Shown here in pieces: positions 1 to 11,070 of a stretch of 64,000 nucleotides of DNA. A program made the position numbers and the translations under genes. Source of the DNA: Hydnum rufescens UP504 (Eukaryota > Basidiomycota > Agaricomycetes > Cantharellales > Hydnaceae). How positions within the stretch are numbered: position 1 is the first letter of the stretch; the number at the start of each line of letters is the position of its first letter. The notes below the pieces were generated by a model, which made no database searches, was not told where the DNA came from, and saw only the letters and a program-made list of their open reading frames with translations. The DNA is taken from the NCBI GenBank assembly GCA_014904985.1, contig MU128943.1:65978-129977 (forward strand). Direction: 5' to 3'.

Positions 1-660
1 GTTCAAGGATGCCACCATCGGTAATTGTCGACGACAACAAATGAGGAGCAGTGGCCCGCAAAAGAGCGAAATATGGCTCCTGAAACTGACTCAAAGCAAA
101 GTTGATGGTGCTGTAGAGAGCATCTGACCGTATTTCCGATCTCCATGGGAAAAATATGTTGTGCGCCGTTTGAAGCACAGTGGCATTAATCGTGTAGTCT
201 GATGGTGACAATTCGGAGACTAATCGAGGCATGAGATCACTCCAAGGCTGAGGAAAGTCAGACCTTGCTACCGCGGCGACGGCTTCTCCGACTTGGGTAC
301 GTAGAACTTTTGCCGAAGGACCGGATAGAGCGACCATGGATGAAACAAGGTTATCCCGTATCGTGGCTTTGTCTTCCTCTGGGATCGGTACTTCCTCTTC
401 CTACTCAACTTTAGCTGTCCACTTCAGCAGAACATAGTCTATAAGAGCGAACGCACACCGTCCCATCTGCGCTTGACTTGATTTTTAAAGTATAGGCAAG
501 CAGCTTGTCGGACCTGTAAAGATTGCACTTGATCGAGAACAACTTGAAGGACATGAGGCAAGAATCCAGGTTGTAGAGACAAAGACGCTAGTTCAGCCTC
601 AGCAACCTTGCGCTTGTCTGGGCTGAGAGATGCAGCGAGAAGCGTGGGGACTGAGCTCAT
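1..660 (-). CDS. CSE1: Exportin-2 / importin-alpha re-exporter CSE1 (5' part only)
   Basis: N-terminal part of a karyopherin-beta that carries importin-alpha back to the cytoplasm with Ran-GTP. The ATG is at 660. The first exon encodes an importin-beta N-terminal HEAT region (start MSSVPTLLAASL, then QPGFLPHVLQVVLD and the conserved AACLYFKNQVKRRWDG). An intron begins near 450. The next exon runs off the left edge and reads IPEEDKATIRDNL, then DFPQSWSDLMPRLVSELSP, then TVLQTAHNIFFPWRSEIRSD. The phrases 'DFPQ.WP.L' and 'VL.TAH..F..(W)R' are the parts I associate with CSE1 rather than importin-7/8, which I considered first. The rest of the gene, roughly 750 or more residues by family length, lies outside the window. 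The upstream neighbour on the same strand, TFB2, ends only 51 bp before this start codon. Confidence 0.8.
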
Positions 661-711
661 ATCACAACCGCAGGATGCGTTTGCATAACTTTTGATTCCG
701 ATAGTACAGGT

Positions 712-2766
712 CTACATCCCACTTTGTGTTCTCCTCGAAATAAAGCTCCTGATATTTTCGTGCCCCGCAAGCCGCCCGAAGAAGATCTTTTTCGCATCAC
801 TCTCCCAAACTACCATCCCAAGTTGTCGAGCATATTGCAACACATCTTGATAATCCCTCTCGGTGCGGAAGTCATTATATAGATAACCTGGACAAGTCAT
901 TAGATATAGTGAACCCAAGAAAATATTTAATATCCAATGCCCAACCTTCTTCTGTTCGCACTCGATTACGCTCATTCTCCCATATCCGGATCTGATCCTG
1001 CACCGTTGACGATATTATTGGATTCTGGAGGAGAAATCCCCATGAGACACCAAAGACAGTCACCTGCGAGAATACTCGCATTTTTCCGCATCATTGGATG
1101 AGCATGCGTAGTGAGGTAGCTAATAATCTAATGGAATAGATTAGCAGCGCATCCAAGGATACATGTCAGTAGAGCATCACCTGATCAGCAGTGATCCCGT
1201 TGTCTAATGCTCTTTTCACACTTTCACGGCTTAAGGCACCAACGACGAGGTTCGGGAAACGAGATTTCAAGGCCACGAACAAGTTCAGCACTGCGACCTG
1301 GAGGGGATTGTCTGGTACAGCAATTCAGCATTTAGGTCTGAACCAATAACACATTTCACACCAGTATATGCATACAGCCGATAGTTGGTCTCGATGATAA
1401 TGAACCCCTGAGAGTCAGGCGTACCCCCCGCCGGGTTGCTTTCGAGTGAAGACCCTTTCATACTGGAACTTAGCAGAGGAGGAAGTGATGATGTGAGAGT
1501 AGTAGCAAGTCTGGTCGGATGGAATCGCTTTGATTTAGCCTGCGTATGGTTCCTAGGTAAGAGGCTCTGTGGCAAGGGTAAAAACGTGTACTTTTCGCTG
1601 ATACACAAGCCCGTAATCCCGCAAGTCTTCTAGCATAACTTCCTGAGTTTCGGTGAGAAATTCGGTAAAATAGTCCTGGAGCACGGTGGAAGAGTTAATG
1701 ATGCTTGGGGTCGACGGTCGCTGCCCACCTGCCCCAGCTCCATTGTTGATAGCATGAATAGGAAACTTAGAACTTCCACGAGATCCATTCCTCGGTCCTG
1801 CGGACCGCCATGGGTCACAGAGTTCCCGGCCAAGTGGAAAAGGTCTCACTTCAGACATTTGCAGGAACTGGGACAAGAGATCCCACAGCTGAGCATGGGG
1901 GGGGCGTAAGAGGAACTGGAATCCTTTAGATGTAATGGTGGAAGGAGTTCTGTCATGGTAGTTTGTTGTAAGGCCTCCGATATCCGAGTTTCATGTCGTA
2001 TCACGTACGCTGAGGACATGAGACCACCGTTCCGTAACAGATAAAGTACGCCTTCGGAGGGTTTCATGCCTTGCTCCGTTCCGGAAGATACCATGTAATG
2101 CAAAATTGTCTATACAGTACGGGTGGTGTCAATGGCCAAACTGTCAGCAAATGAACAAATGACGGACCTCCCATTTCTGCGAGGCATGTTTGTCAAGGAA
2201 GTCGATAGTAACTGCACCACGTTTTCCATCTTTACCTTCTTTGTCCGACTTGTCGCATGGTACTCCAAAGGATTGGTGAGTACCCCTTCCAGAACAAATG
2301 TAAGCACTAGTTGCTTCGGTTCAAGGAGAAAATGGGGGCACCCTCCAAGGATGGCTGTTCGAAGACCCGCTCGGAACATCGGATTGAGGTCAATAGCACC
2401 CCTCGTCTCGCTAATGAGGTGTAGCGAGTTGAGGGAACCGATTGCCGCCTCCCATTGCCTGGCCGCAATGAGTGGGTTACGTATATGAGGGAAGGGATCC
2501 ATACCTCTGTGCATCTTTCGTTGGGAGGGTCCAGGAGGAAATGGAAGCCATTGCAACGGGAGCCTCTAGCCAGAGCAGCGACATGACAATTTGCTGTTCG
2601 AGGGGCTGGAGCAACCTAGGAAAACTGAATGGACAATGCGAAATCAAATCCAGCCCAGGGCTTCCTACCTGGACACAGAAAGGCAGGCGGAAGGACGTCC
2701 ATAGAGACGGGTAAGAGAGTTTTGGGATTGCGCACGTAGAAATGGCAAGAGGGCATGTTCGGCCAT
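712..2766 (-). CDS. TFB2: TFIIH core subunit p52/TFB2
   Basis: Subunit of the TFIIH core complex (basal transcription, nucleotide excision repair) that anchors the XPB/Ssl2 helicase. I place the start at 2766 because the exon from there reads MAEHALLPFLRAQSQN, then TRLYGRPSACLSVSR, which lines up with the p52 N-terminus (RLYG.PATCLAVFR). After a short intron comes LEQQIVMSLLWLEAPV...SSWT. A second intron joins to QWEAAIGSLNSLHLI, and later exons carry LNPMFRAGLRTAILGG. Further on are HYMVSSGTEQ and the hallmark FIIIETNYRLYAYT. The last exon holds the conserved C-terminal block GYLYNDF, QYARQLGMVVWESDAKKIFF and SFISRRTQSGM, ending at 712. At least six exons are visible. The overall order and length fit a complete gene of about 450-500 residues. 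Confidence 0.9.
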
Positions 2767-4438
2767 TCAGTATGGCTGAAGATTATTATCACGCCGAGTG
2801 CAAACACCAAGGGGGAATTAGCCAGAAGTTCCATATTCCATACAGAGGTAGGGACCCGTTGGTACCCACTAGTCGTAACCAGACCGTCGATGACGGTCTA
2901 GTTGAATGGGACTTTGCGTTGAATATATGTATACTTCCGGCCCACCAATCACAAGAAGTCTGTGATCAGAGACCACGTCAGCGAGCTTGCGAGTGGAACG
3001 TGGGCCACGGCTAGTTTTTGCGCAGTGCAGCGAGATATTGCTGGATGAGGCTTGACCGGCGCCAATCCGGGTGTTGCCGGATTCCTTGCACTTCGCTCAT
3101 AGACTCGCGTCCAGTCACTTCGCTCATGCTGCTGTCGCTTCGCCGAGAATATCTTCTGCTGTGCTTTTGAGACGAAGAATTCTCTTTTCACCCACCCACC
3201 GTCCCTTTTGGTCAGGTCAAAACAATGCGTGTCTGAGACAGGGTTGCATAGTCATTGCAGCTTGTCTTTCCCACGCTCTGAGAGCCCGAAGTACACGCTA
3301 TAAGCCGATTCTTCAGTCCCGCTTCTTTCGAGGCTAAGGCTTCAGCGCTGCCCGAATTCTACCCCTGGATTGTCATTAGGTAAGACACCATGATGAGAAT
3401 TCGGCGTCCTTCGGACTTCTCCGCCCACATGATGAACTGATCTCATCCAGCATTGGCGAGGAGTTCAGTCCGCAAAGCGGACGTCATGACTCGAGCCTAT
3501 CTCGCGTTACATCAGCAAAAACTAGCCGGAGATAGCCGAATTTCGGTTGCTTCTCGAATATGGCAAATTTCATATAGTCAGAGGGTCAGGCTTCAGACGT
3601 CACTGGTCGCTAGACCAGAAAGCCTAATGATTATATCTACCTGTTGCAGCGTAGTTTCCTTACTGTGCTCTTCTTTTTCTACATTTTTGAGTTACTTGTG
3701 TCAATCGACAAAAATAAATATCTTGTTCTCCTTGCCATCTGGGTGTCGCCTGAATACAGTAGTTATGTTTGTAAGCCAGGTTCGACAGCTGCAGGTTCTT
3801 CAGCTAAATTCCTAGGACACCGCTCTGATCTGTAAGTGTTTCATTAAGTGCAGACCCCTCAGGGGCAATCATACTTCATAATCAGTTGAATCTCTCCATC
3901 TTCCTGGGGACTCTTAGCTTCCGATCATATCCTTGATGGCAAAATCACATGAATTGCAAGAAAAGAACTCGAACTAGATTGAAGCTGATAAACAATGCTC
4001 ATTTCCCAGCTGTTCATCCAAGAGATTTTTTTGGATGAATTTTTAGTGCAAACAAATTAAAGCATATAAGGACCCAAACCGAATTGAAGAGAGCTATCCT
4101 TCTCCAATCCTCTTGAAACTTGGAATTCAAGGCCATCCAAGTGCTCGTGATTCAAATGAACATTGAGAAGGAATCGTAATGGCAATCATTCGCACTTTGA
4201 ACTCACGGACACGGCCGTAACTGCCAATTATAATTATAGACGCGAACACACACGATTGCAAAGCGCAGGGAAGTACGACGATAGAAGAGCGACAACATAT
4301 GGTGGTCATGCCCTTCAGAAAGGCGATGGGTGATCGTCCATTGAATGAAGTATGACAGTCAGAAGATATCTATCTAAGTAATGCTTGCGAAGAATACGGA
4401 ATAGCACTATCGGGAAAAGAGGAATATGCATAACACGC
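2767..4438. other. Intergenic, no gene recognised
   Basis: About 1.7 kb between the divergent 5' end of TFB2 and the 3' end of the UDP-glucose dehydrogenase gene. Several frames of 60-120 codons are open, for example 3071-3337 and 3453-3815 plus. None has a recognisable domain, a convincing splice pattern or biased composition. The phrase 'cttcgctcat' occurs twice near 3094 and 3119. The part from 3840 to 4300 is AT-rich and looks like plain spacer. Confidence 0.5.
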
Positions 4439-6311
4439 TCAAAGAGTCTCTCCACGACCGATGACAGAGACCTAGAATAGGAAACTATCATCAATATCTG
4501 TTCAAATCTTTGGTGCAGAGATTCACCCACTCTGAATCCAATTTGGCGCAACTCGTCCGGATTTACGAGGAGTCTACCATCGAATAAGAATGCTGGCTTA
4601 CTCATCTGCGCATATACAGCGTGCCAGTCGATCAATTTGAACTCCCTCCATTCAGTGGCGATTATTACAGCCTCAACATCACGCGTTGCCTCGAGGACGG
4701 AATGGGTGATTGTAACATTCTTCTGAACTATACACGAAGGCTAGGGTAAGGGAGATGATAACTATGAGAATCGGACATTAGCACGTACTGTCCACCAAGG
4801 GAACTGTGGGAGAAGCCTCCTGGAGGTCCTGCCATATCTGAGATTCTTCAACCTAAGATTTGGGATTGAGTGCGAGTTATCGGATAAGTGGCCTAAGACC
4901 TACCTTGGGATCGTAAATTGAAATGCGGGCCCTCTCCGCTTGAAAGTCACGAATGAGCGTAATAGCGGCTGACTCGCGGGTGTCACCAGTGTCCGCTTTG
5001 AAGGCGAAGCCGAGAACAGCGATGCGCTTGTAAGAATTCATGATAATTAACTGGGGCCACAGATCATGGCCTTGAAGACCAACTTACTTTGCCGGTGATA
5101 GTGTTGAAAAGAGTGTCCACCACGCGTTTAGAAAAACGTCTTTTCTGGTAGTCGTTCATTTCCACCACCTGTCTCCAGTAAGCAGCCACTTCGGGGAGAT
5201 GGAGAGACTCGCTAAGATAAACGAGGTTGAGGATATCTTTTTGGAAGCAACTTCCACCGAATCCCACCGAGGCTCGCAGGAATTTGGGCCCCACACGCGA
5301 ATCCATGCCAACGGCATTGGAAACCTCATCGATATTAGCACCCGTGGCTTCACAAATGGCCGAAAGTGCATTAATCGAGGAGATTCGCTGGGCGAGCATG
5401 GCATTGGCGGCCTAAGAGGCAATATAAGATCGGTTAACATTCACAATAGACAGAATGACAAACCAGTTTGGAGAGTTCCGATGACCAAAGCCCAACAGTG
5501 AAAATCTTTTGCTTAGGGACCCAATTGTTATAGACCTCCACGAGGGACTCGCAAGCACTTTTGCCCTCAGGTGTTTGGAGAGATCCGATCAGGACACGAT
5601 CGGGGGCAAAGAGATCCTGGATGGCAGTACCCTCCGCCAGAAACTCAGGATTGGACAGGATGTCGAAGCGACAGCCTGGTTTAGAGTTGGCCTCAAGAAT
5701 GGTGCGCATGGACTCGGCTGTGCGACATGGGACGGTGGATTTCTCAACAACAATTTTGGACGAGGTGGAAACGCGCGCGATCTGACGTGTCGCGAGCTCG
5801 ACATAACTAAATAGGGATTCTATATCAGGTGAGATATTCGTTGCAAGAGGAAAAAACGCACTTGAGATCTGCAGCGAAGCCGGCACCAACGCCCGACTTC
5901 TTTGTTGGTGTGTTGACACTTACGAAGATGAGCTCGGCCTCGAGGATAGCTTGATCGACATTAGTGGAGAAGAAAAGGTTGCGACCGCGAGCTTGGCGGA
6001 CAACGTCCTCCAGACCAGGCTCGTAGATAGGAAGGTTGTAATCGGGCGAATTCCACGCGTCGATACGTGCCTGGTTGAAGTCAACAATGGTGACTTTAAT
6101 GTGGGGGCACTTGAGAGCCACAACGGCACAAGTGGGCCCGCCAACATATCCAGCTGGCTCAGCAGGGGTTATGAGCTGGCAACAGGAACGCGTCGACAGC
6201 GATCGACTCACCTCCTGTTAAAGAACCGAAGTAGAGGTAAGCAACTGCAGGAGAAGATTAAGAGCAATATTTACCGAGGCAACAAATCTTGGTGACCTTG
6301 AGCGGTGCCAT
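4439..6311 (-). CDS. UGDH: UDP-glucose 6-dehydrogenase
   Basis: Cytosolic NAD-dependent oxidation of UDP-glucose to UDP-glucuronate, the precursor of UDP-xylose and glucuronic-acid-containing glycans. The start at 6311 opens [13 protein letters not shown]. After introns the nucleotide-binding motif completes as [10 protein letters not shown], then [18 protein letters not shown]. Further motifs are [26 protein letters not shown] and [14 protein letters not shown]. The catalytic cysteine sits in [16 protein letters not shown], and the C-terminal domain has [10 protein letters not shown]. For the end, an intron with donor just after GFR (near 4530) joins to a last exon reading [10 protein letters not shown], with stop at 4439-4441. 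This is the usual fungal C-terminus, and the unspliced frame to 4315 gives an unlikely tail. At least seven exons. No missing key residue was seen. Confidence 0.92.
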
Positions 6312-7174
6312 GACGGAAAGGGAACAATGATGGAAAACGAGAGTCTGGATGCAAATTTAGGTACCATTATGTAGTCACGACCAATTGCCGTAATCTGAAG
6401 TTCCCCTGAAGTGTAGTAACTGCCATAAAGGCTGTTTTGTGTGCTGCCAGGGAATTTTTTCTCTGGGCTATAATACAGCTCTTGATTGTGTTGCGTTTTT
6501 TGTGTTCAATTCTATATGTATCCCCCCCTTTCTGGACTTGTCTATGGTGGGACACGTGCAGTCTGAGCAAAAAAATCTTGTCCTCGTAGGTAAAAGAGGA
6601 AAAAAAGGCCTGGGCTGAGACTCCGTTGCTAGGAGTGGGCGGGAGCAAAATTGGTTGTGGTCCAGAGGCTCCGATGGTAATACTGGTTGAAGACATCAGA
6701 GCCTCCAAAGCACAATCAATTTTGCTCATGGGCCTACATCCCTCTGGGCACCTCTTGGCTTTGCCCTGGTCCAAGACACAACAAGGGACTTCCAGGAAGT
6801 CATTTTGTTACAGGGCGTGTATCTTTGTCAATCTTTTTCTTTTTTTTTTTTTTTTCATCTTGAGAACCATCTTTTCCTATTGTCAAACTCTCAATGAAGG
6901 CCTTCAATACTGTAAGAGTTAAGGTCAAAGCCCAGATCAAAACTCAATACCTGGTTATCAAAAATCACATTTTAATTATGACTCAACATCAAAGTTGATT
7001 TCAGTCTTTCAGCCTCTCATGCCAAGATCAAAATGCCACTTTTGAGGTTAAGGGCAGATGGCCAGCCAGCCTAAGGATTGTGTTGGTGATTTTAGGTAAT
7101 TTCCAACAACATTTCTGGGGCCAAAGGAAGTAGTTGATAATACAATCTTACATGTATCAGGGGTACAACACACT
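6312..7174. other. Intergenic with T16 tract and unrecognised open frame
   Basis: Spacer between the UGDH start and the NAS6 stop. A run of 16 T lies at 6840-6855, following a CT-rich stretch. A minus-strand frame is open from 6774 to 6367 but has no ATG at its 5' end and no known domain. A homopolymer beside unique-looking sequence can mark a retroposed fragment; I see no coding evidence to name one. Confidence 0.4.
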
Positions 7175-8327
7175 TCATCGAGGGCCACACCTTTCTACAA
7201 TATAATCACGCAGCCGCTTTTGTCCCACCCCACCAATCCCTTGCATCTCTTCAGGCTCTTCTCCATCTTGATTTGTCTATGGATGACAACACGGTAGGAA
7301 AAAACTATGGATAAACGACAATTTTCACGTACTCTGGTTCGGTCCGCACCAGCTTCTATGAGCAGAATCGCAGCATCCCCGTGACCGGATTCCATAGCTA
7401 AGTGCAATGGTGTGTTTCCTACGAAAGTTGAACATACATAGAGAATCGAATTATCTGCTCAACAAAAACTTACCAATTCGATCAGGGGTATTTAATCTGG
7501 TTTTGGGAAGCTTCAATTCCTCTGGGGGATGAAGGAGGAGATTTATAAACCCGGAGGAATTTGTTGTTGCGGCTCGATGTCTGGAAAGAAGAGTAAATAG
7601 CTGGAAGACACGTATGCAGAGCCCTTGACACACACAGTGGGTGTTGATGAGCACCGTCTTTCGCGTTAATCTGTGACACTTTTAGCAAGATCCATACTGA
7701 TAAACAGTGAACAGAGTTACATACATTTGCTCCCCGTTCAATCAGAAGCCTCCCGACCTAAGATTAGATGAGCGAGTATAGTGGTACTGCCGGGAATGAA
7801 GGGCGCACATCAACCCGTCCCTTGGAGGCAGCATAGTGCCTGAATATCTGGGAATGATTGGACGCTAGGCGGTGGGAGTGTGGGAGGAACGCACAATGAT
7901 GTAATGCCTTTGTCGTTCGCAGCATTAGTGTCGGCACCCGCCCCAATTAGTTCCCGTACAATAGGCTCATGCCCAGCACTAACTTCGACGGGGAAAATTC
8001 AGTGAGATCGTCGAGCATGGTGGCTAACACTAGCGTCTCACCGGCTACCATCATAGGTGTCCAGCCCATAGCGTCCTTTACATTTACGTCTGCCTTCTGA
8101 TCAATGAGGTATCGGGTGACATCAAGGGCACCGGAGGAAGCGGCAACGTGCAGGGAAGTACGACCATCCACGTCTCTACTGTTGAGGAGAGATTGGTCCG
8201 CCGCAAGGAGCGATCGTGCGAGGGACAGCTGATCTGCAGCACCATAGCATGAGGAATATCTTGACTGGACAGAAAAAGGAAAATATTCACTATTTAAGGC
8301 GGCCGAATGGATTGAGAGTGTAGACAT
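7175..8327 (-). CDS. NAS6: Gankyrin/NAS6-like ankyrin-repeat proteasome chaperone
   Basis: Ankyrin-repeat protein of the PSMD10/Nas6 type, which in known systems binds the C-terminus of Rpt3 during assembly of the 19S proteasome base. The start at 8327 gives MSTLSIHSAALN. Repeats are visible as DVDGRTSLHVAASSG..DVTRYLIDQKADVNVKDAMGWTPMM, then NDKGITSLHCA, and a last repeat HLAMESGHGDAAILLIEAGADRTR. After a final intron the tail reads NQDGEEPEEMQGIGGV then QKRLRDYIVERCGPR, ending at 7175. That acidic-then-basic tail is what I recall from basidiomycete Nas6-like proteins. The 5' end is 190 bp from the divergent LINE ORF1 at 8518, so the two may share a promoter region. Some middle exons are hard to join by eye. 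Confidence 0.8.
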
Positions 8328-8517
8328 AGCTCACTGAGGACGTGGCCTTGCGGGAACTTCCGAGGACGCTGGAGTCCATCGACCACTTTGCATACCACTA
8401 TCTTGTCTGGCAGTCGATTCCAGCCCGGTGTACGAGCCACTGTCTGCACCAACACAGCAATCAGACACTCCGATCGCAATTCTACCCCAGTCTGGTCCTC
8501 AACTGCAATTCACAGCC

Positions 8518-9858
8518 ATGCCAAAGCAACATCAACGCCCCTCTACAGGCAAATCCCCACCGCAGGAAATCGCGCCCGCCGTCCCGGATGCTGCTGACGA
8601 GCCGGAAGGCTCTCTACCACTCAACGCTAACACACTAGACACCCTCCTCAAAGGCACGCTCCTTTTGCTTGAAAAATTCGGTTTGGCCTCATCACTGTCA
8701 CCTGAACACGTTAACTTGATTTGGTTACTACATGCTGCTGCATTCAAGAATGTTCCTGAGTACCGCCTCAGAACTGCACAGACCTTCCTCGCTCACCAGG
8801 AGAAGGATCACGCAACATACGCCAACACAGTCCTCACCCTCACCAATACGAACGCAGAGCTTGTAAAGCAAAACAGACTCCTCACTGACACCGTGATCAC
8901 CTCCAATGCCAACCCCACTCCGAAACCTAATACCATGAATACTGCTCAACCGATGCCAGCCCCCATTGTAACAGACACACCTGCCCACCCTGCAGACAGC
9001 ACATGGACGCGTTCAGAACGCCCTCAACCTATAACCCCAACTCGCCACCCTTCCAAACCGCTCTTCCCAGTTCGCACCCCCCAAAGCCCGACGCGTCGGA
9101 ACCACCCCAGTCGCCTCAACATCCAAGTTTGGCCGCCTATCCCACCTGACGAGCGAGTAATGGGTCAAACGGTGGTTGACAAAGTCAACCATTCCCTCCA
9201 AGAGGCGCATGCCCCAACCAACGTCGCGATAATGTCTGTCCTCTACTCTATTGCCGGTAACCCTATCGCCATTGCTCGCCCCTCTTGCACAGCCAATGAC
9301 CTCCACCCTTATGCGACTCTTATTGCTAAAACCGTATTCCCACGATTCGAAAAGGCTCAAGGATGCCCTGATAGTCAATATTTCCGAGTGAAACTTGACC
9401 ACGTCCCTTTGACACGAGATGATGGATCTCAGATTAGCCCAACCGAAGTTGAACGCGAGATTGCAGCCAACTTTACCGAATTCCCGAGCTTCGTACGCCC
9501 ACTCCCGGCACGATGGCTCGTATCAGAGAACAGGATCCCGCGACCTCTCAGCGCTTCAATAGTCCTCACTTTTGCTCATCAACCCGATGCACAACGATTC
9601 TTCAATGCTCACACCATTTTCATCCTCGGATTCCCATGCACGACATCCCGATACGAGGAACGCGCCCCCAAGAGGGGCCCAAAGACCACCCTCACCCAGC
9701 CTAATGACAACCTGCTACCACGTCGACCCCTTGCGGGCAACGAAATCGAGGTCGACGACAACATCCGCGATTCATCCCCTTCACTACGTTCAGAGAGAAA
9801 ACGAAAACTGTCAGGAAACGAAGAGGTCGGGCGCCAGCGCCCTCCCCTCGGGACCTAG
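8518..9858 (+). CDS. Orphan ORF1 (gag-like, RRM-type) of a Tad-clade LINE
   Basis: An uninterrupted 446-codon frame from the first ATG at 8518. The N-terminal half is low complexity, rich in Pro/Thr/Asn. It is followed by a short basic stretch (TPTRHPSKPLFPVRTPQ) and by NIQVWPPIPPDE. The C-terminal half holds an RRM-like block at about residues 285-385. It reads FRVKLDHVPLTRDDG, then ISPTEVEREIAANF, then ARWLVSE, then SASIVLTFAHQPDAQRFF. This resembles the nucleic-acid-binding ORF1p of fungal Tad LINEs. The CCHC zinc knuckle that often follows is absent; the tail is basic and acidic instead. No endonuclease or reverse-transcriptase ORF follows, so this is either a truncated element or a host-retained copy. 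The first ATG is preferred over a GTG at 8428. Confidence 0.65.
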   Translation: MPKQHQRPSTGKSPPQEIAPAVPDAADEPEGSLPLNANTLDTLLKGTLLLLEKFGLASSLSPEHVNLIWLLHAAAFKNVPEYRLRTAQTFLAHQEKDHATYANTVLTLTNTNAELVKQNRLLTDTVITSNANPTPKPNTMNTAQPMPAPIVTDTPAHPADSTWTRSERPQPITPTRHPSKPLFPVRTPQSPTRRNHPSRLNIQVWPPIPPDERVMGQTVVDKVNHSLQEAHAPTNVAIMSVLYSIAGNPIAIARPSCTANDLHPYATLIAKTVFPRFEKAQGCPDSQYFRVKLDHVPLTRDDGSQISPTEVEREIAANFTEFPSFVRPLPARWLVSENRIPRPLSASIVLTFAHQPDAQRFFNAHTIFILGFPCTTSRYEERAPKRGPKTTLTQPNDNLLPRRPLAGNEIEVDDNIRDSSPSLRSERKRKLSGNEEVGRQRPPLGT

Positions 9859-11070
9859 CCAGCCATCTACAGAGTACCCGCATACGAAAGCTAACTCTAA
9901 ACCACGATATGTATCCGACGACCAAGATGACAGCGGAGACTAGATAAAGTGCGGAATCCCATCTGATATTGGTCGTAGTATCTCGGGACGGAGGAGTTCG
10001 AGGTCTGCGGCCATGGACGATATTTTACTCTCTTCATATTCTCCCAATGTATATACACTGTACCCCCTGGACCTTCGGTCCCCTGCCCTTGGCGCCCTTC
10101 GGGAGCAGCCGGTAGTTGCAGGTAAAATATCGAGATATTCATCATCATCATCACCACTTTGCATACCCACCTGAGCACCACAGGGTCCTAAATTTCTGCG
10201 ATGCCCATTCACCTAAACTACACTCAAGCCACCCCACCGTACGCCACCGCTCCGAAATTCCCACTCTGTAGCAACTTATCTGCGTGAACTTCTCAGTAGC
10301 AAATCTCTCTCGAATCCTCCAGGCTTCACCAATGCTGCACTTACGGTAGCGTTTCTGGTCCTCCACGATTTAACTAAACTCTTCTTCTCAACCTTTTCTA
10401 AAGAAAAAAGTAATAGGAACATCCGCATCCACCGCCGAGTCGTATGCCAAATTGAAGGGAAAGAGAGCTTGGGAACTCGCCATATCCCCTGCAAAGTCAC
10501 TTCCCATGAACGCATTCATGCTCTATATGTCGGGCGGGGGTGTCCAAATATTTAGTATCGGTATCCTTGCGATGCTTCTACTCAATCCAATAAAAGCTGT
10601 TTCAACCATCAACAACGGTGCGCTTCATGTTTATTGTGATTGAAGTGGTTACCCAAGCCTCACCGATGCCACCCAGCCTTCGCTCCATACACCCCCTCTG
10701 CATCAGACTCTACCCGTTCCTCGCTTTTGCTCCCAAAGCTTACGTACATTGCGTGCAATATCCTTACCCTTGCACTTGGCGTCTATAAGTGCCACTCGAT
10801 GGGTCTTCTTCCAACGGGGTCAGCGGATTGGCTAAATTTTGAGACGCGCGGTTACGTGAGAAATGTGAACTGCCTTCGATGGAAAGCTCTGAAATTTATG
10901 CCTCGTAGTCTCCAGAAATCAGTTTGTAGCGATTGGTGCCTCCAATTGAACTTCCAGTTAATTTACATAAGGGTTCTACTATCGAGCACAATCATTTAGT
11001 TGGGAATCAGATTCGACCAATGGCTGCGACAGTCAACTGGGGTAATGCGAGGTGGTCCGAGGCCTAACGT
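9859..11070. other. Intergenic / 3' remnant of LINE, no gene recognised
   Basis: About 1.2 kb between the LINE ORF1 stop and the end of the acyl-CoA ligase gene. I searched it for the endonuclease and reverse transcriptase expected after ORF1 and saw neither on either strand. It carries a short TCA microsatellite at 10139-10153. Several 60-120 codon frames are open but none is recognisable. Confidence 0.5.
10139..10153. repeat. (TCA)5 microsatellite
   Basis: Five perfect TCA units. Fungal LINEs can end in short simple repeats rather than poly(A), so this might mark the 3' end of the element that carried the ORF1 at 8518. That reading is speculative. Confidence 0.6.

Noticed and set aside
1..660. 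Importin-7/8 (Sxm1/Nmd5)
   Set aside because: The VLQTAHNIF..WRSEIRSD block fits CSE1 better than importin-7/8.
3071..3337. Small secreted protein on the plus strand upstream of TFB2
   Set aside because: The frame is composed of short repeated words, has no cleavable signal peptide that I can defend, and no splice support.
8728..9402. Minus-strand ORFs across the LINE ORF1
   Set aside because: Antisense shadows of the 446-codon plus-strand ORF, with no family resemblance.
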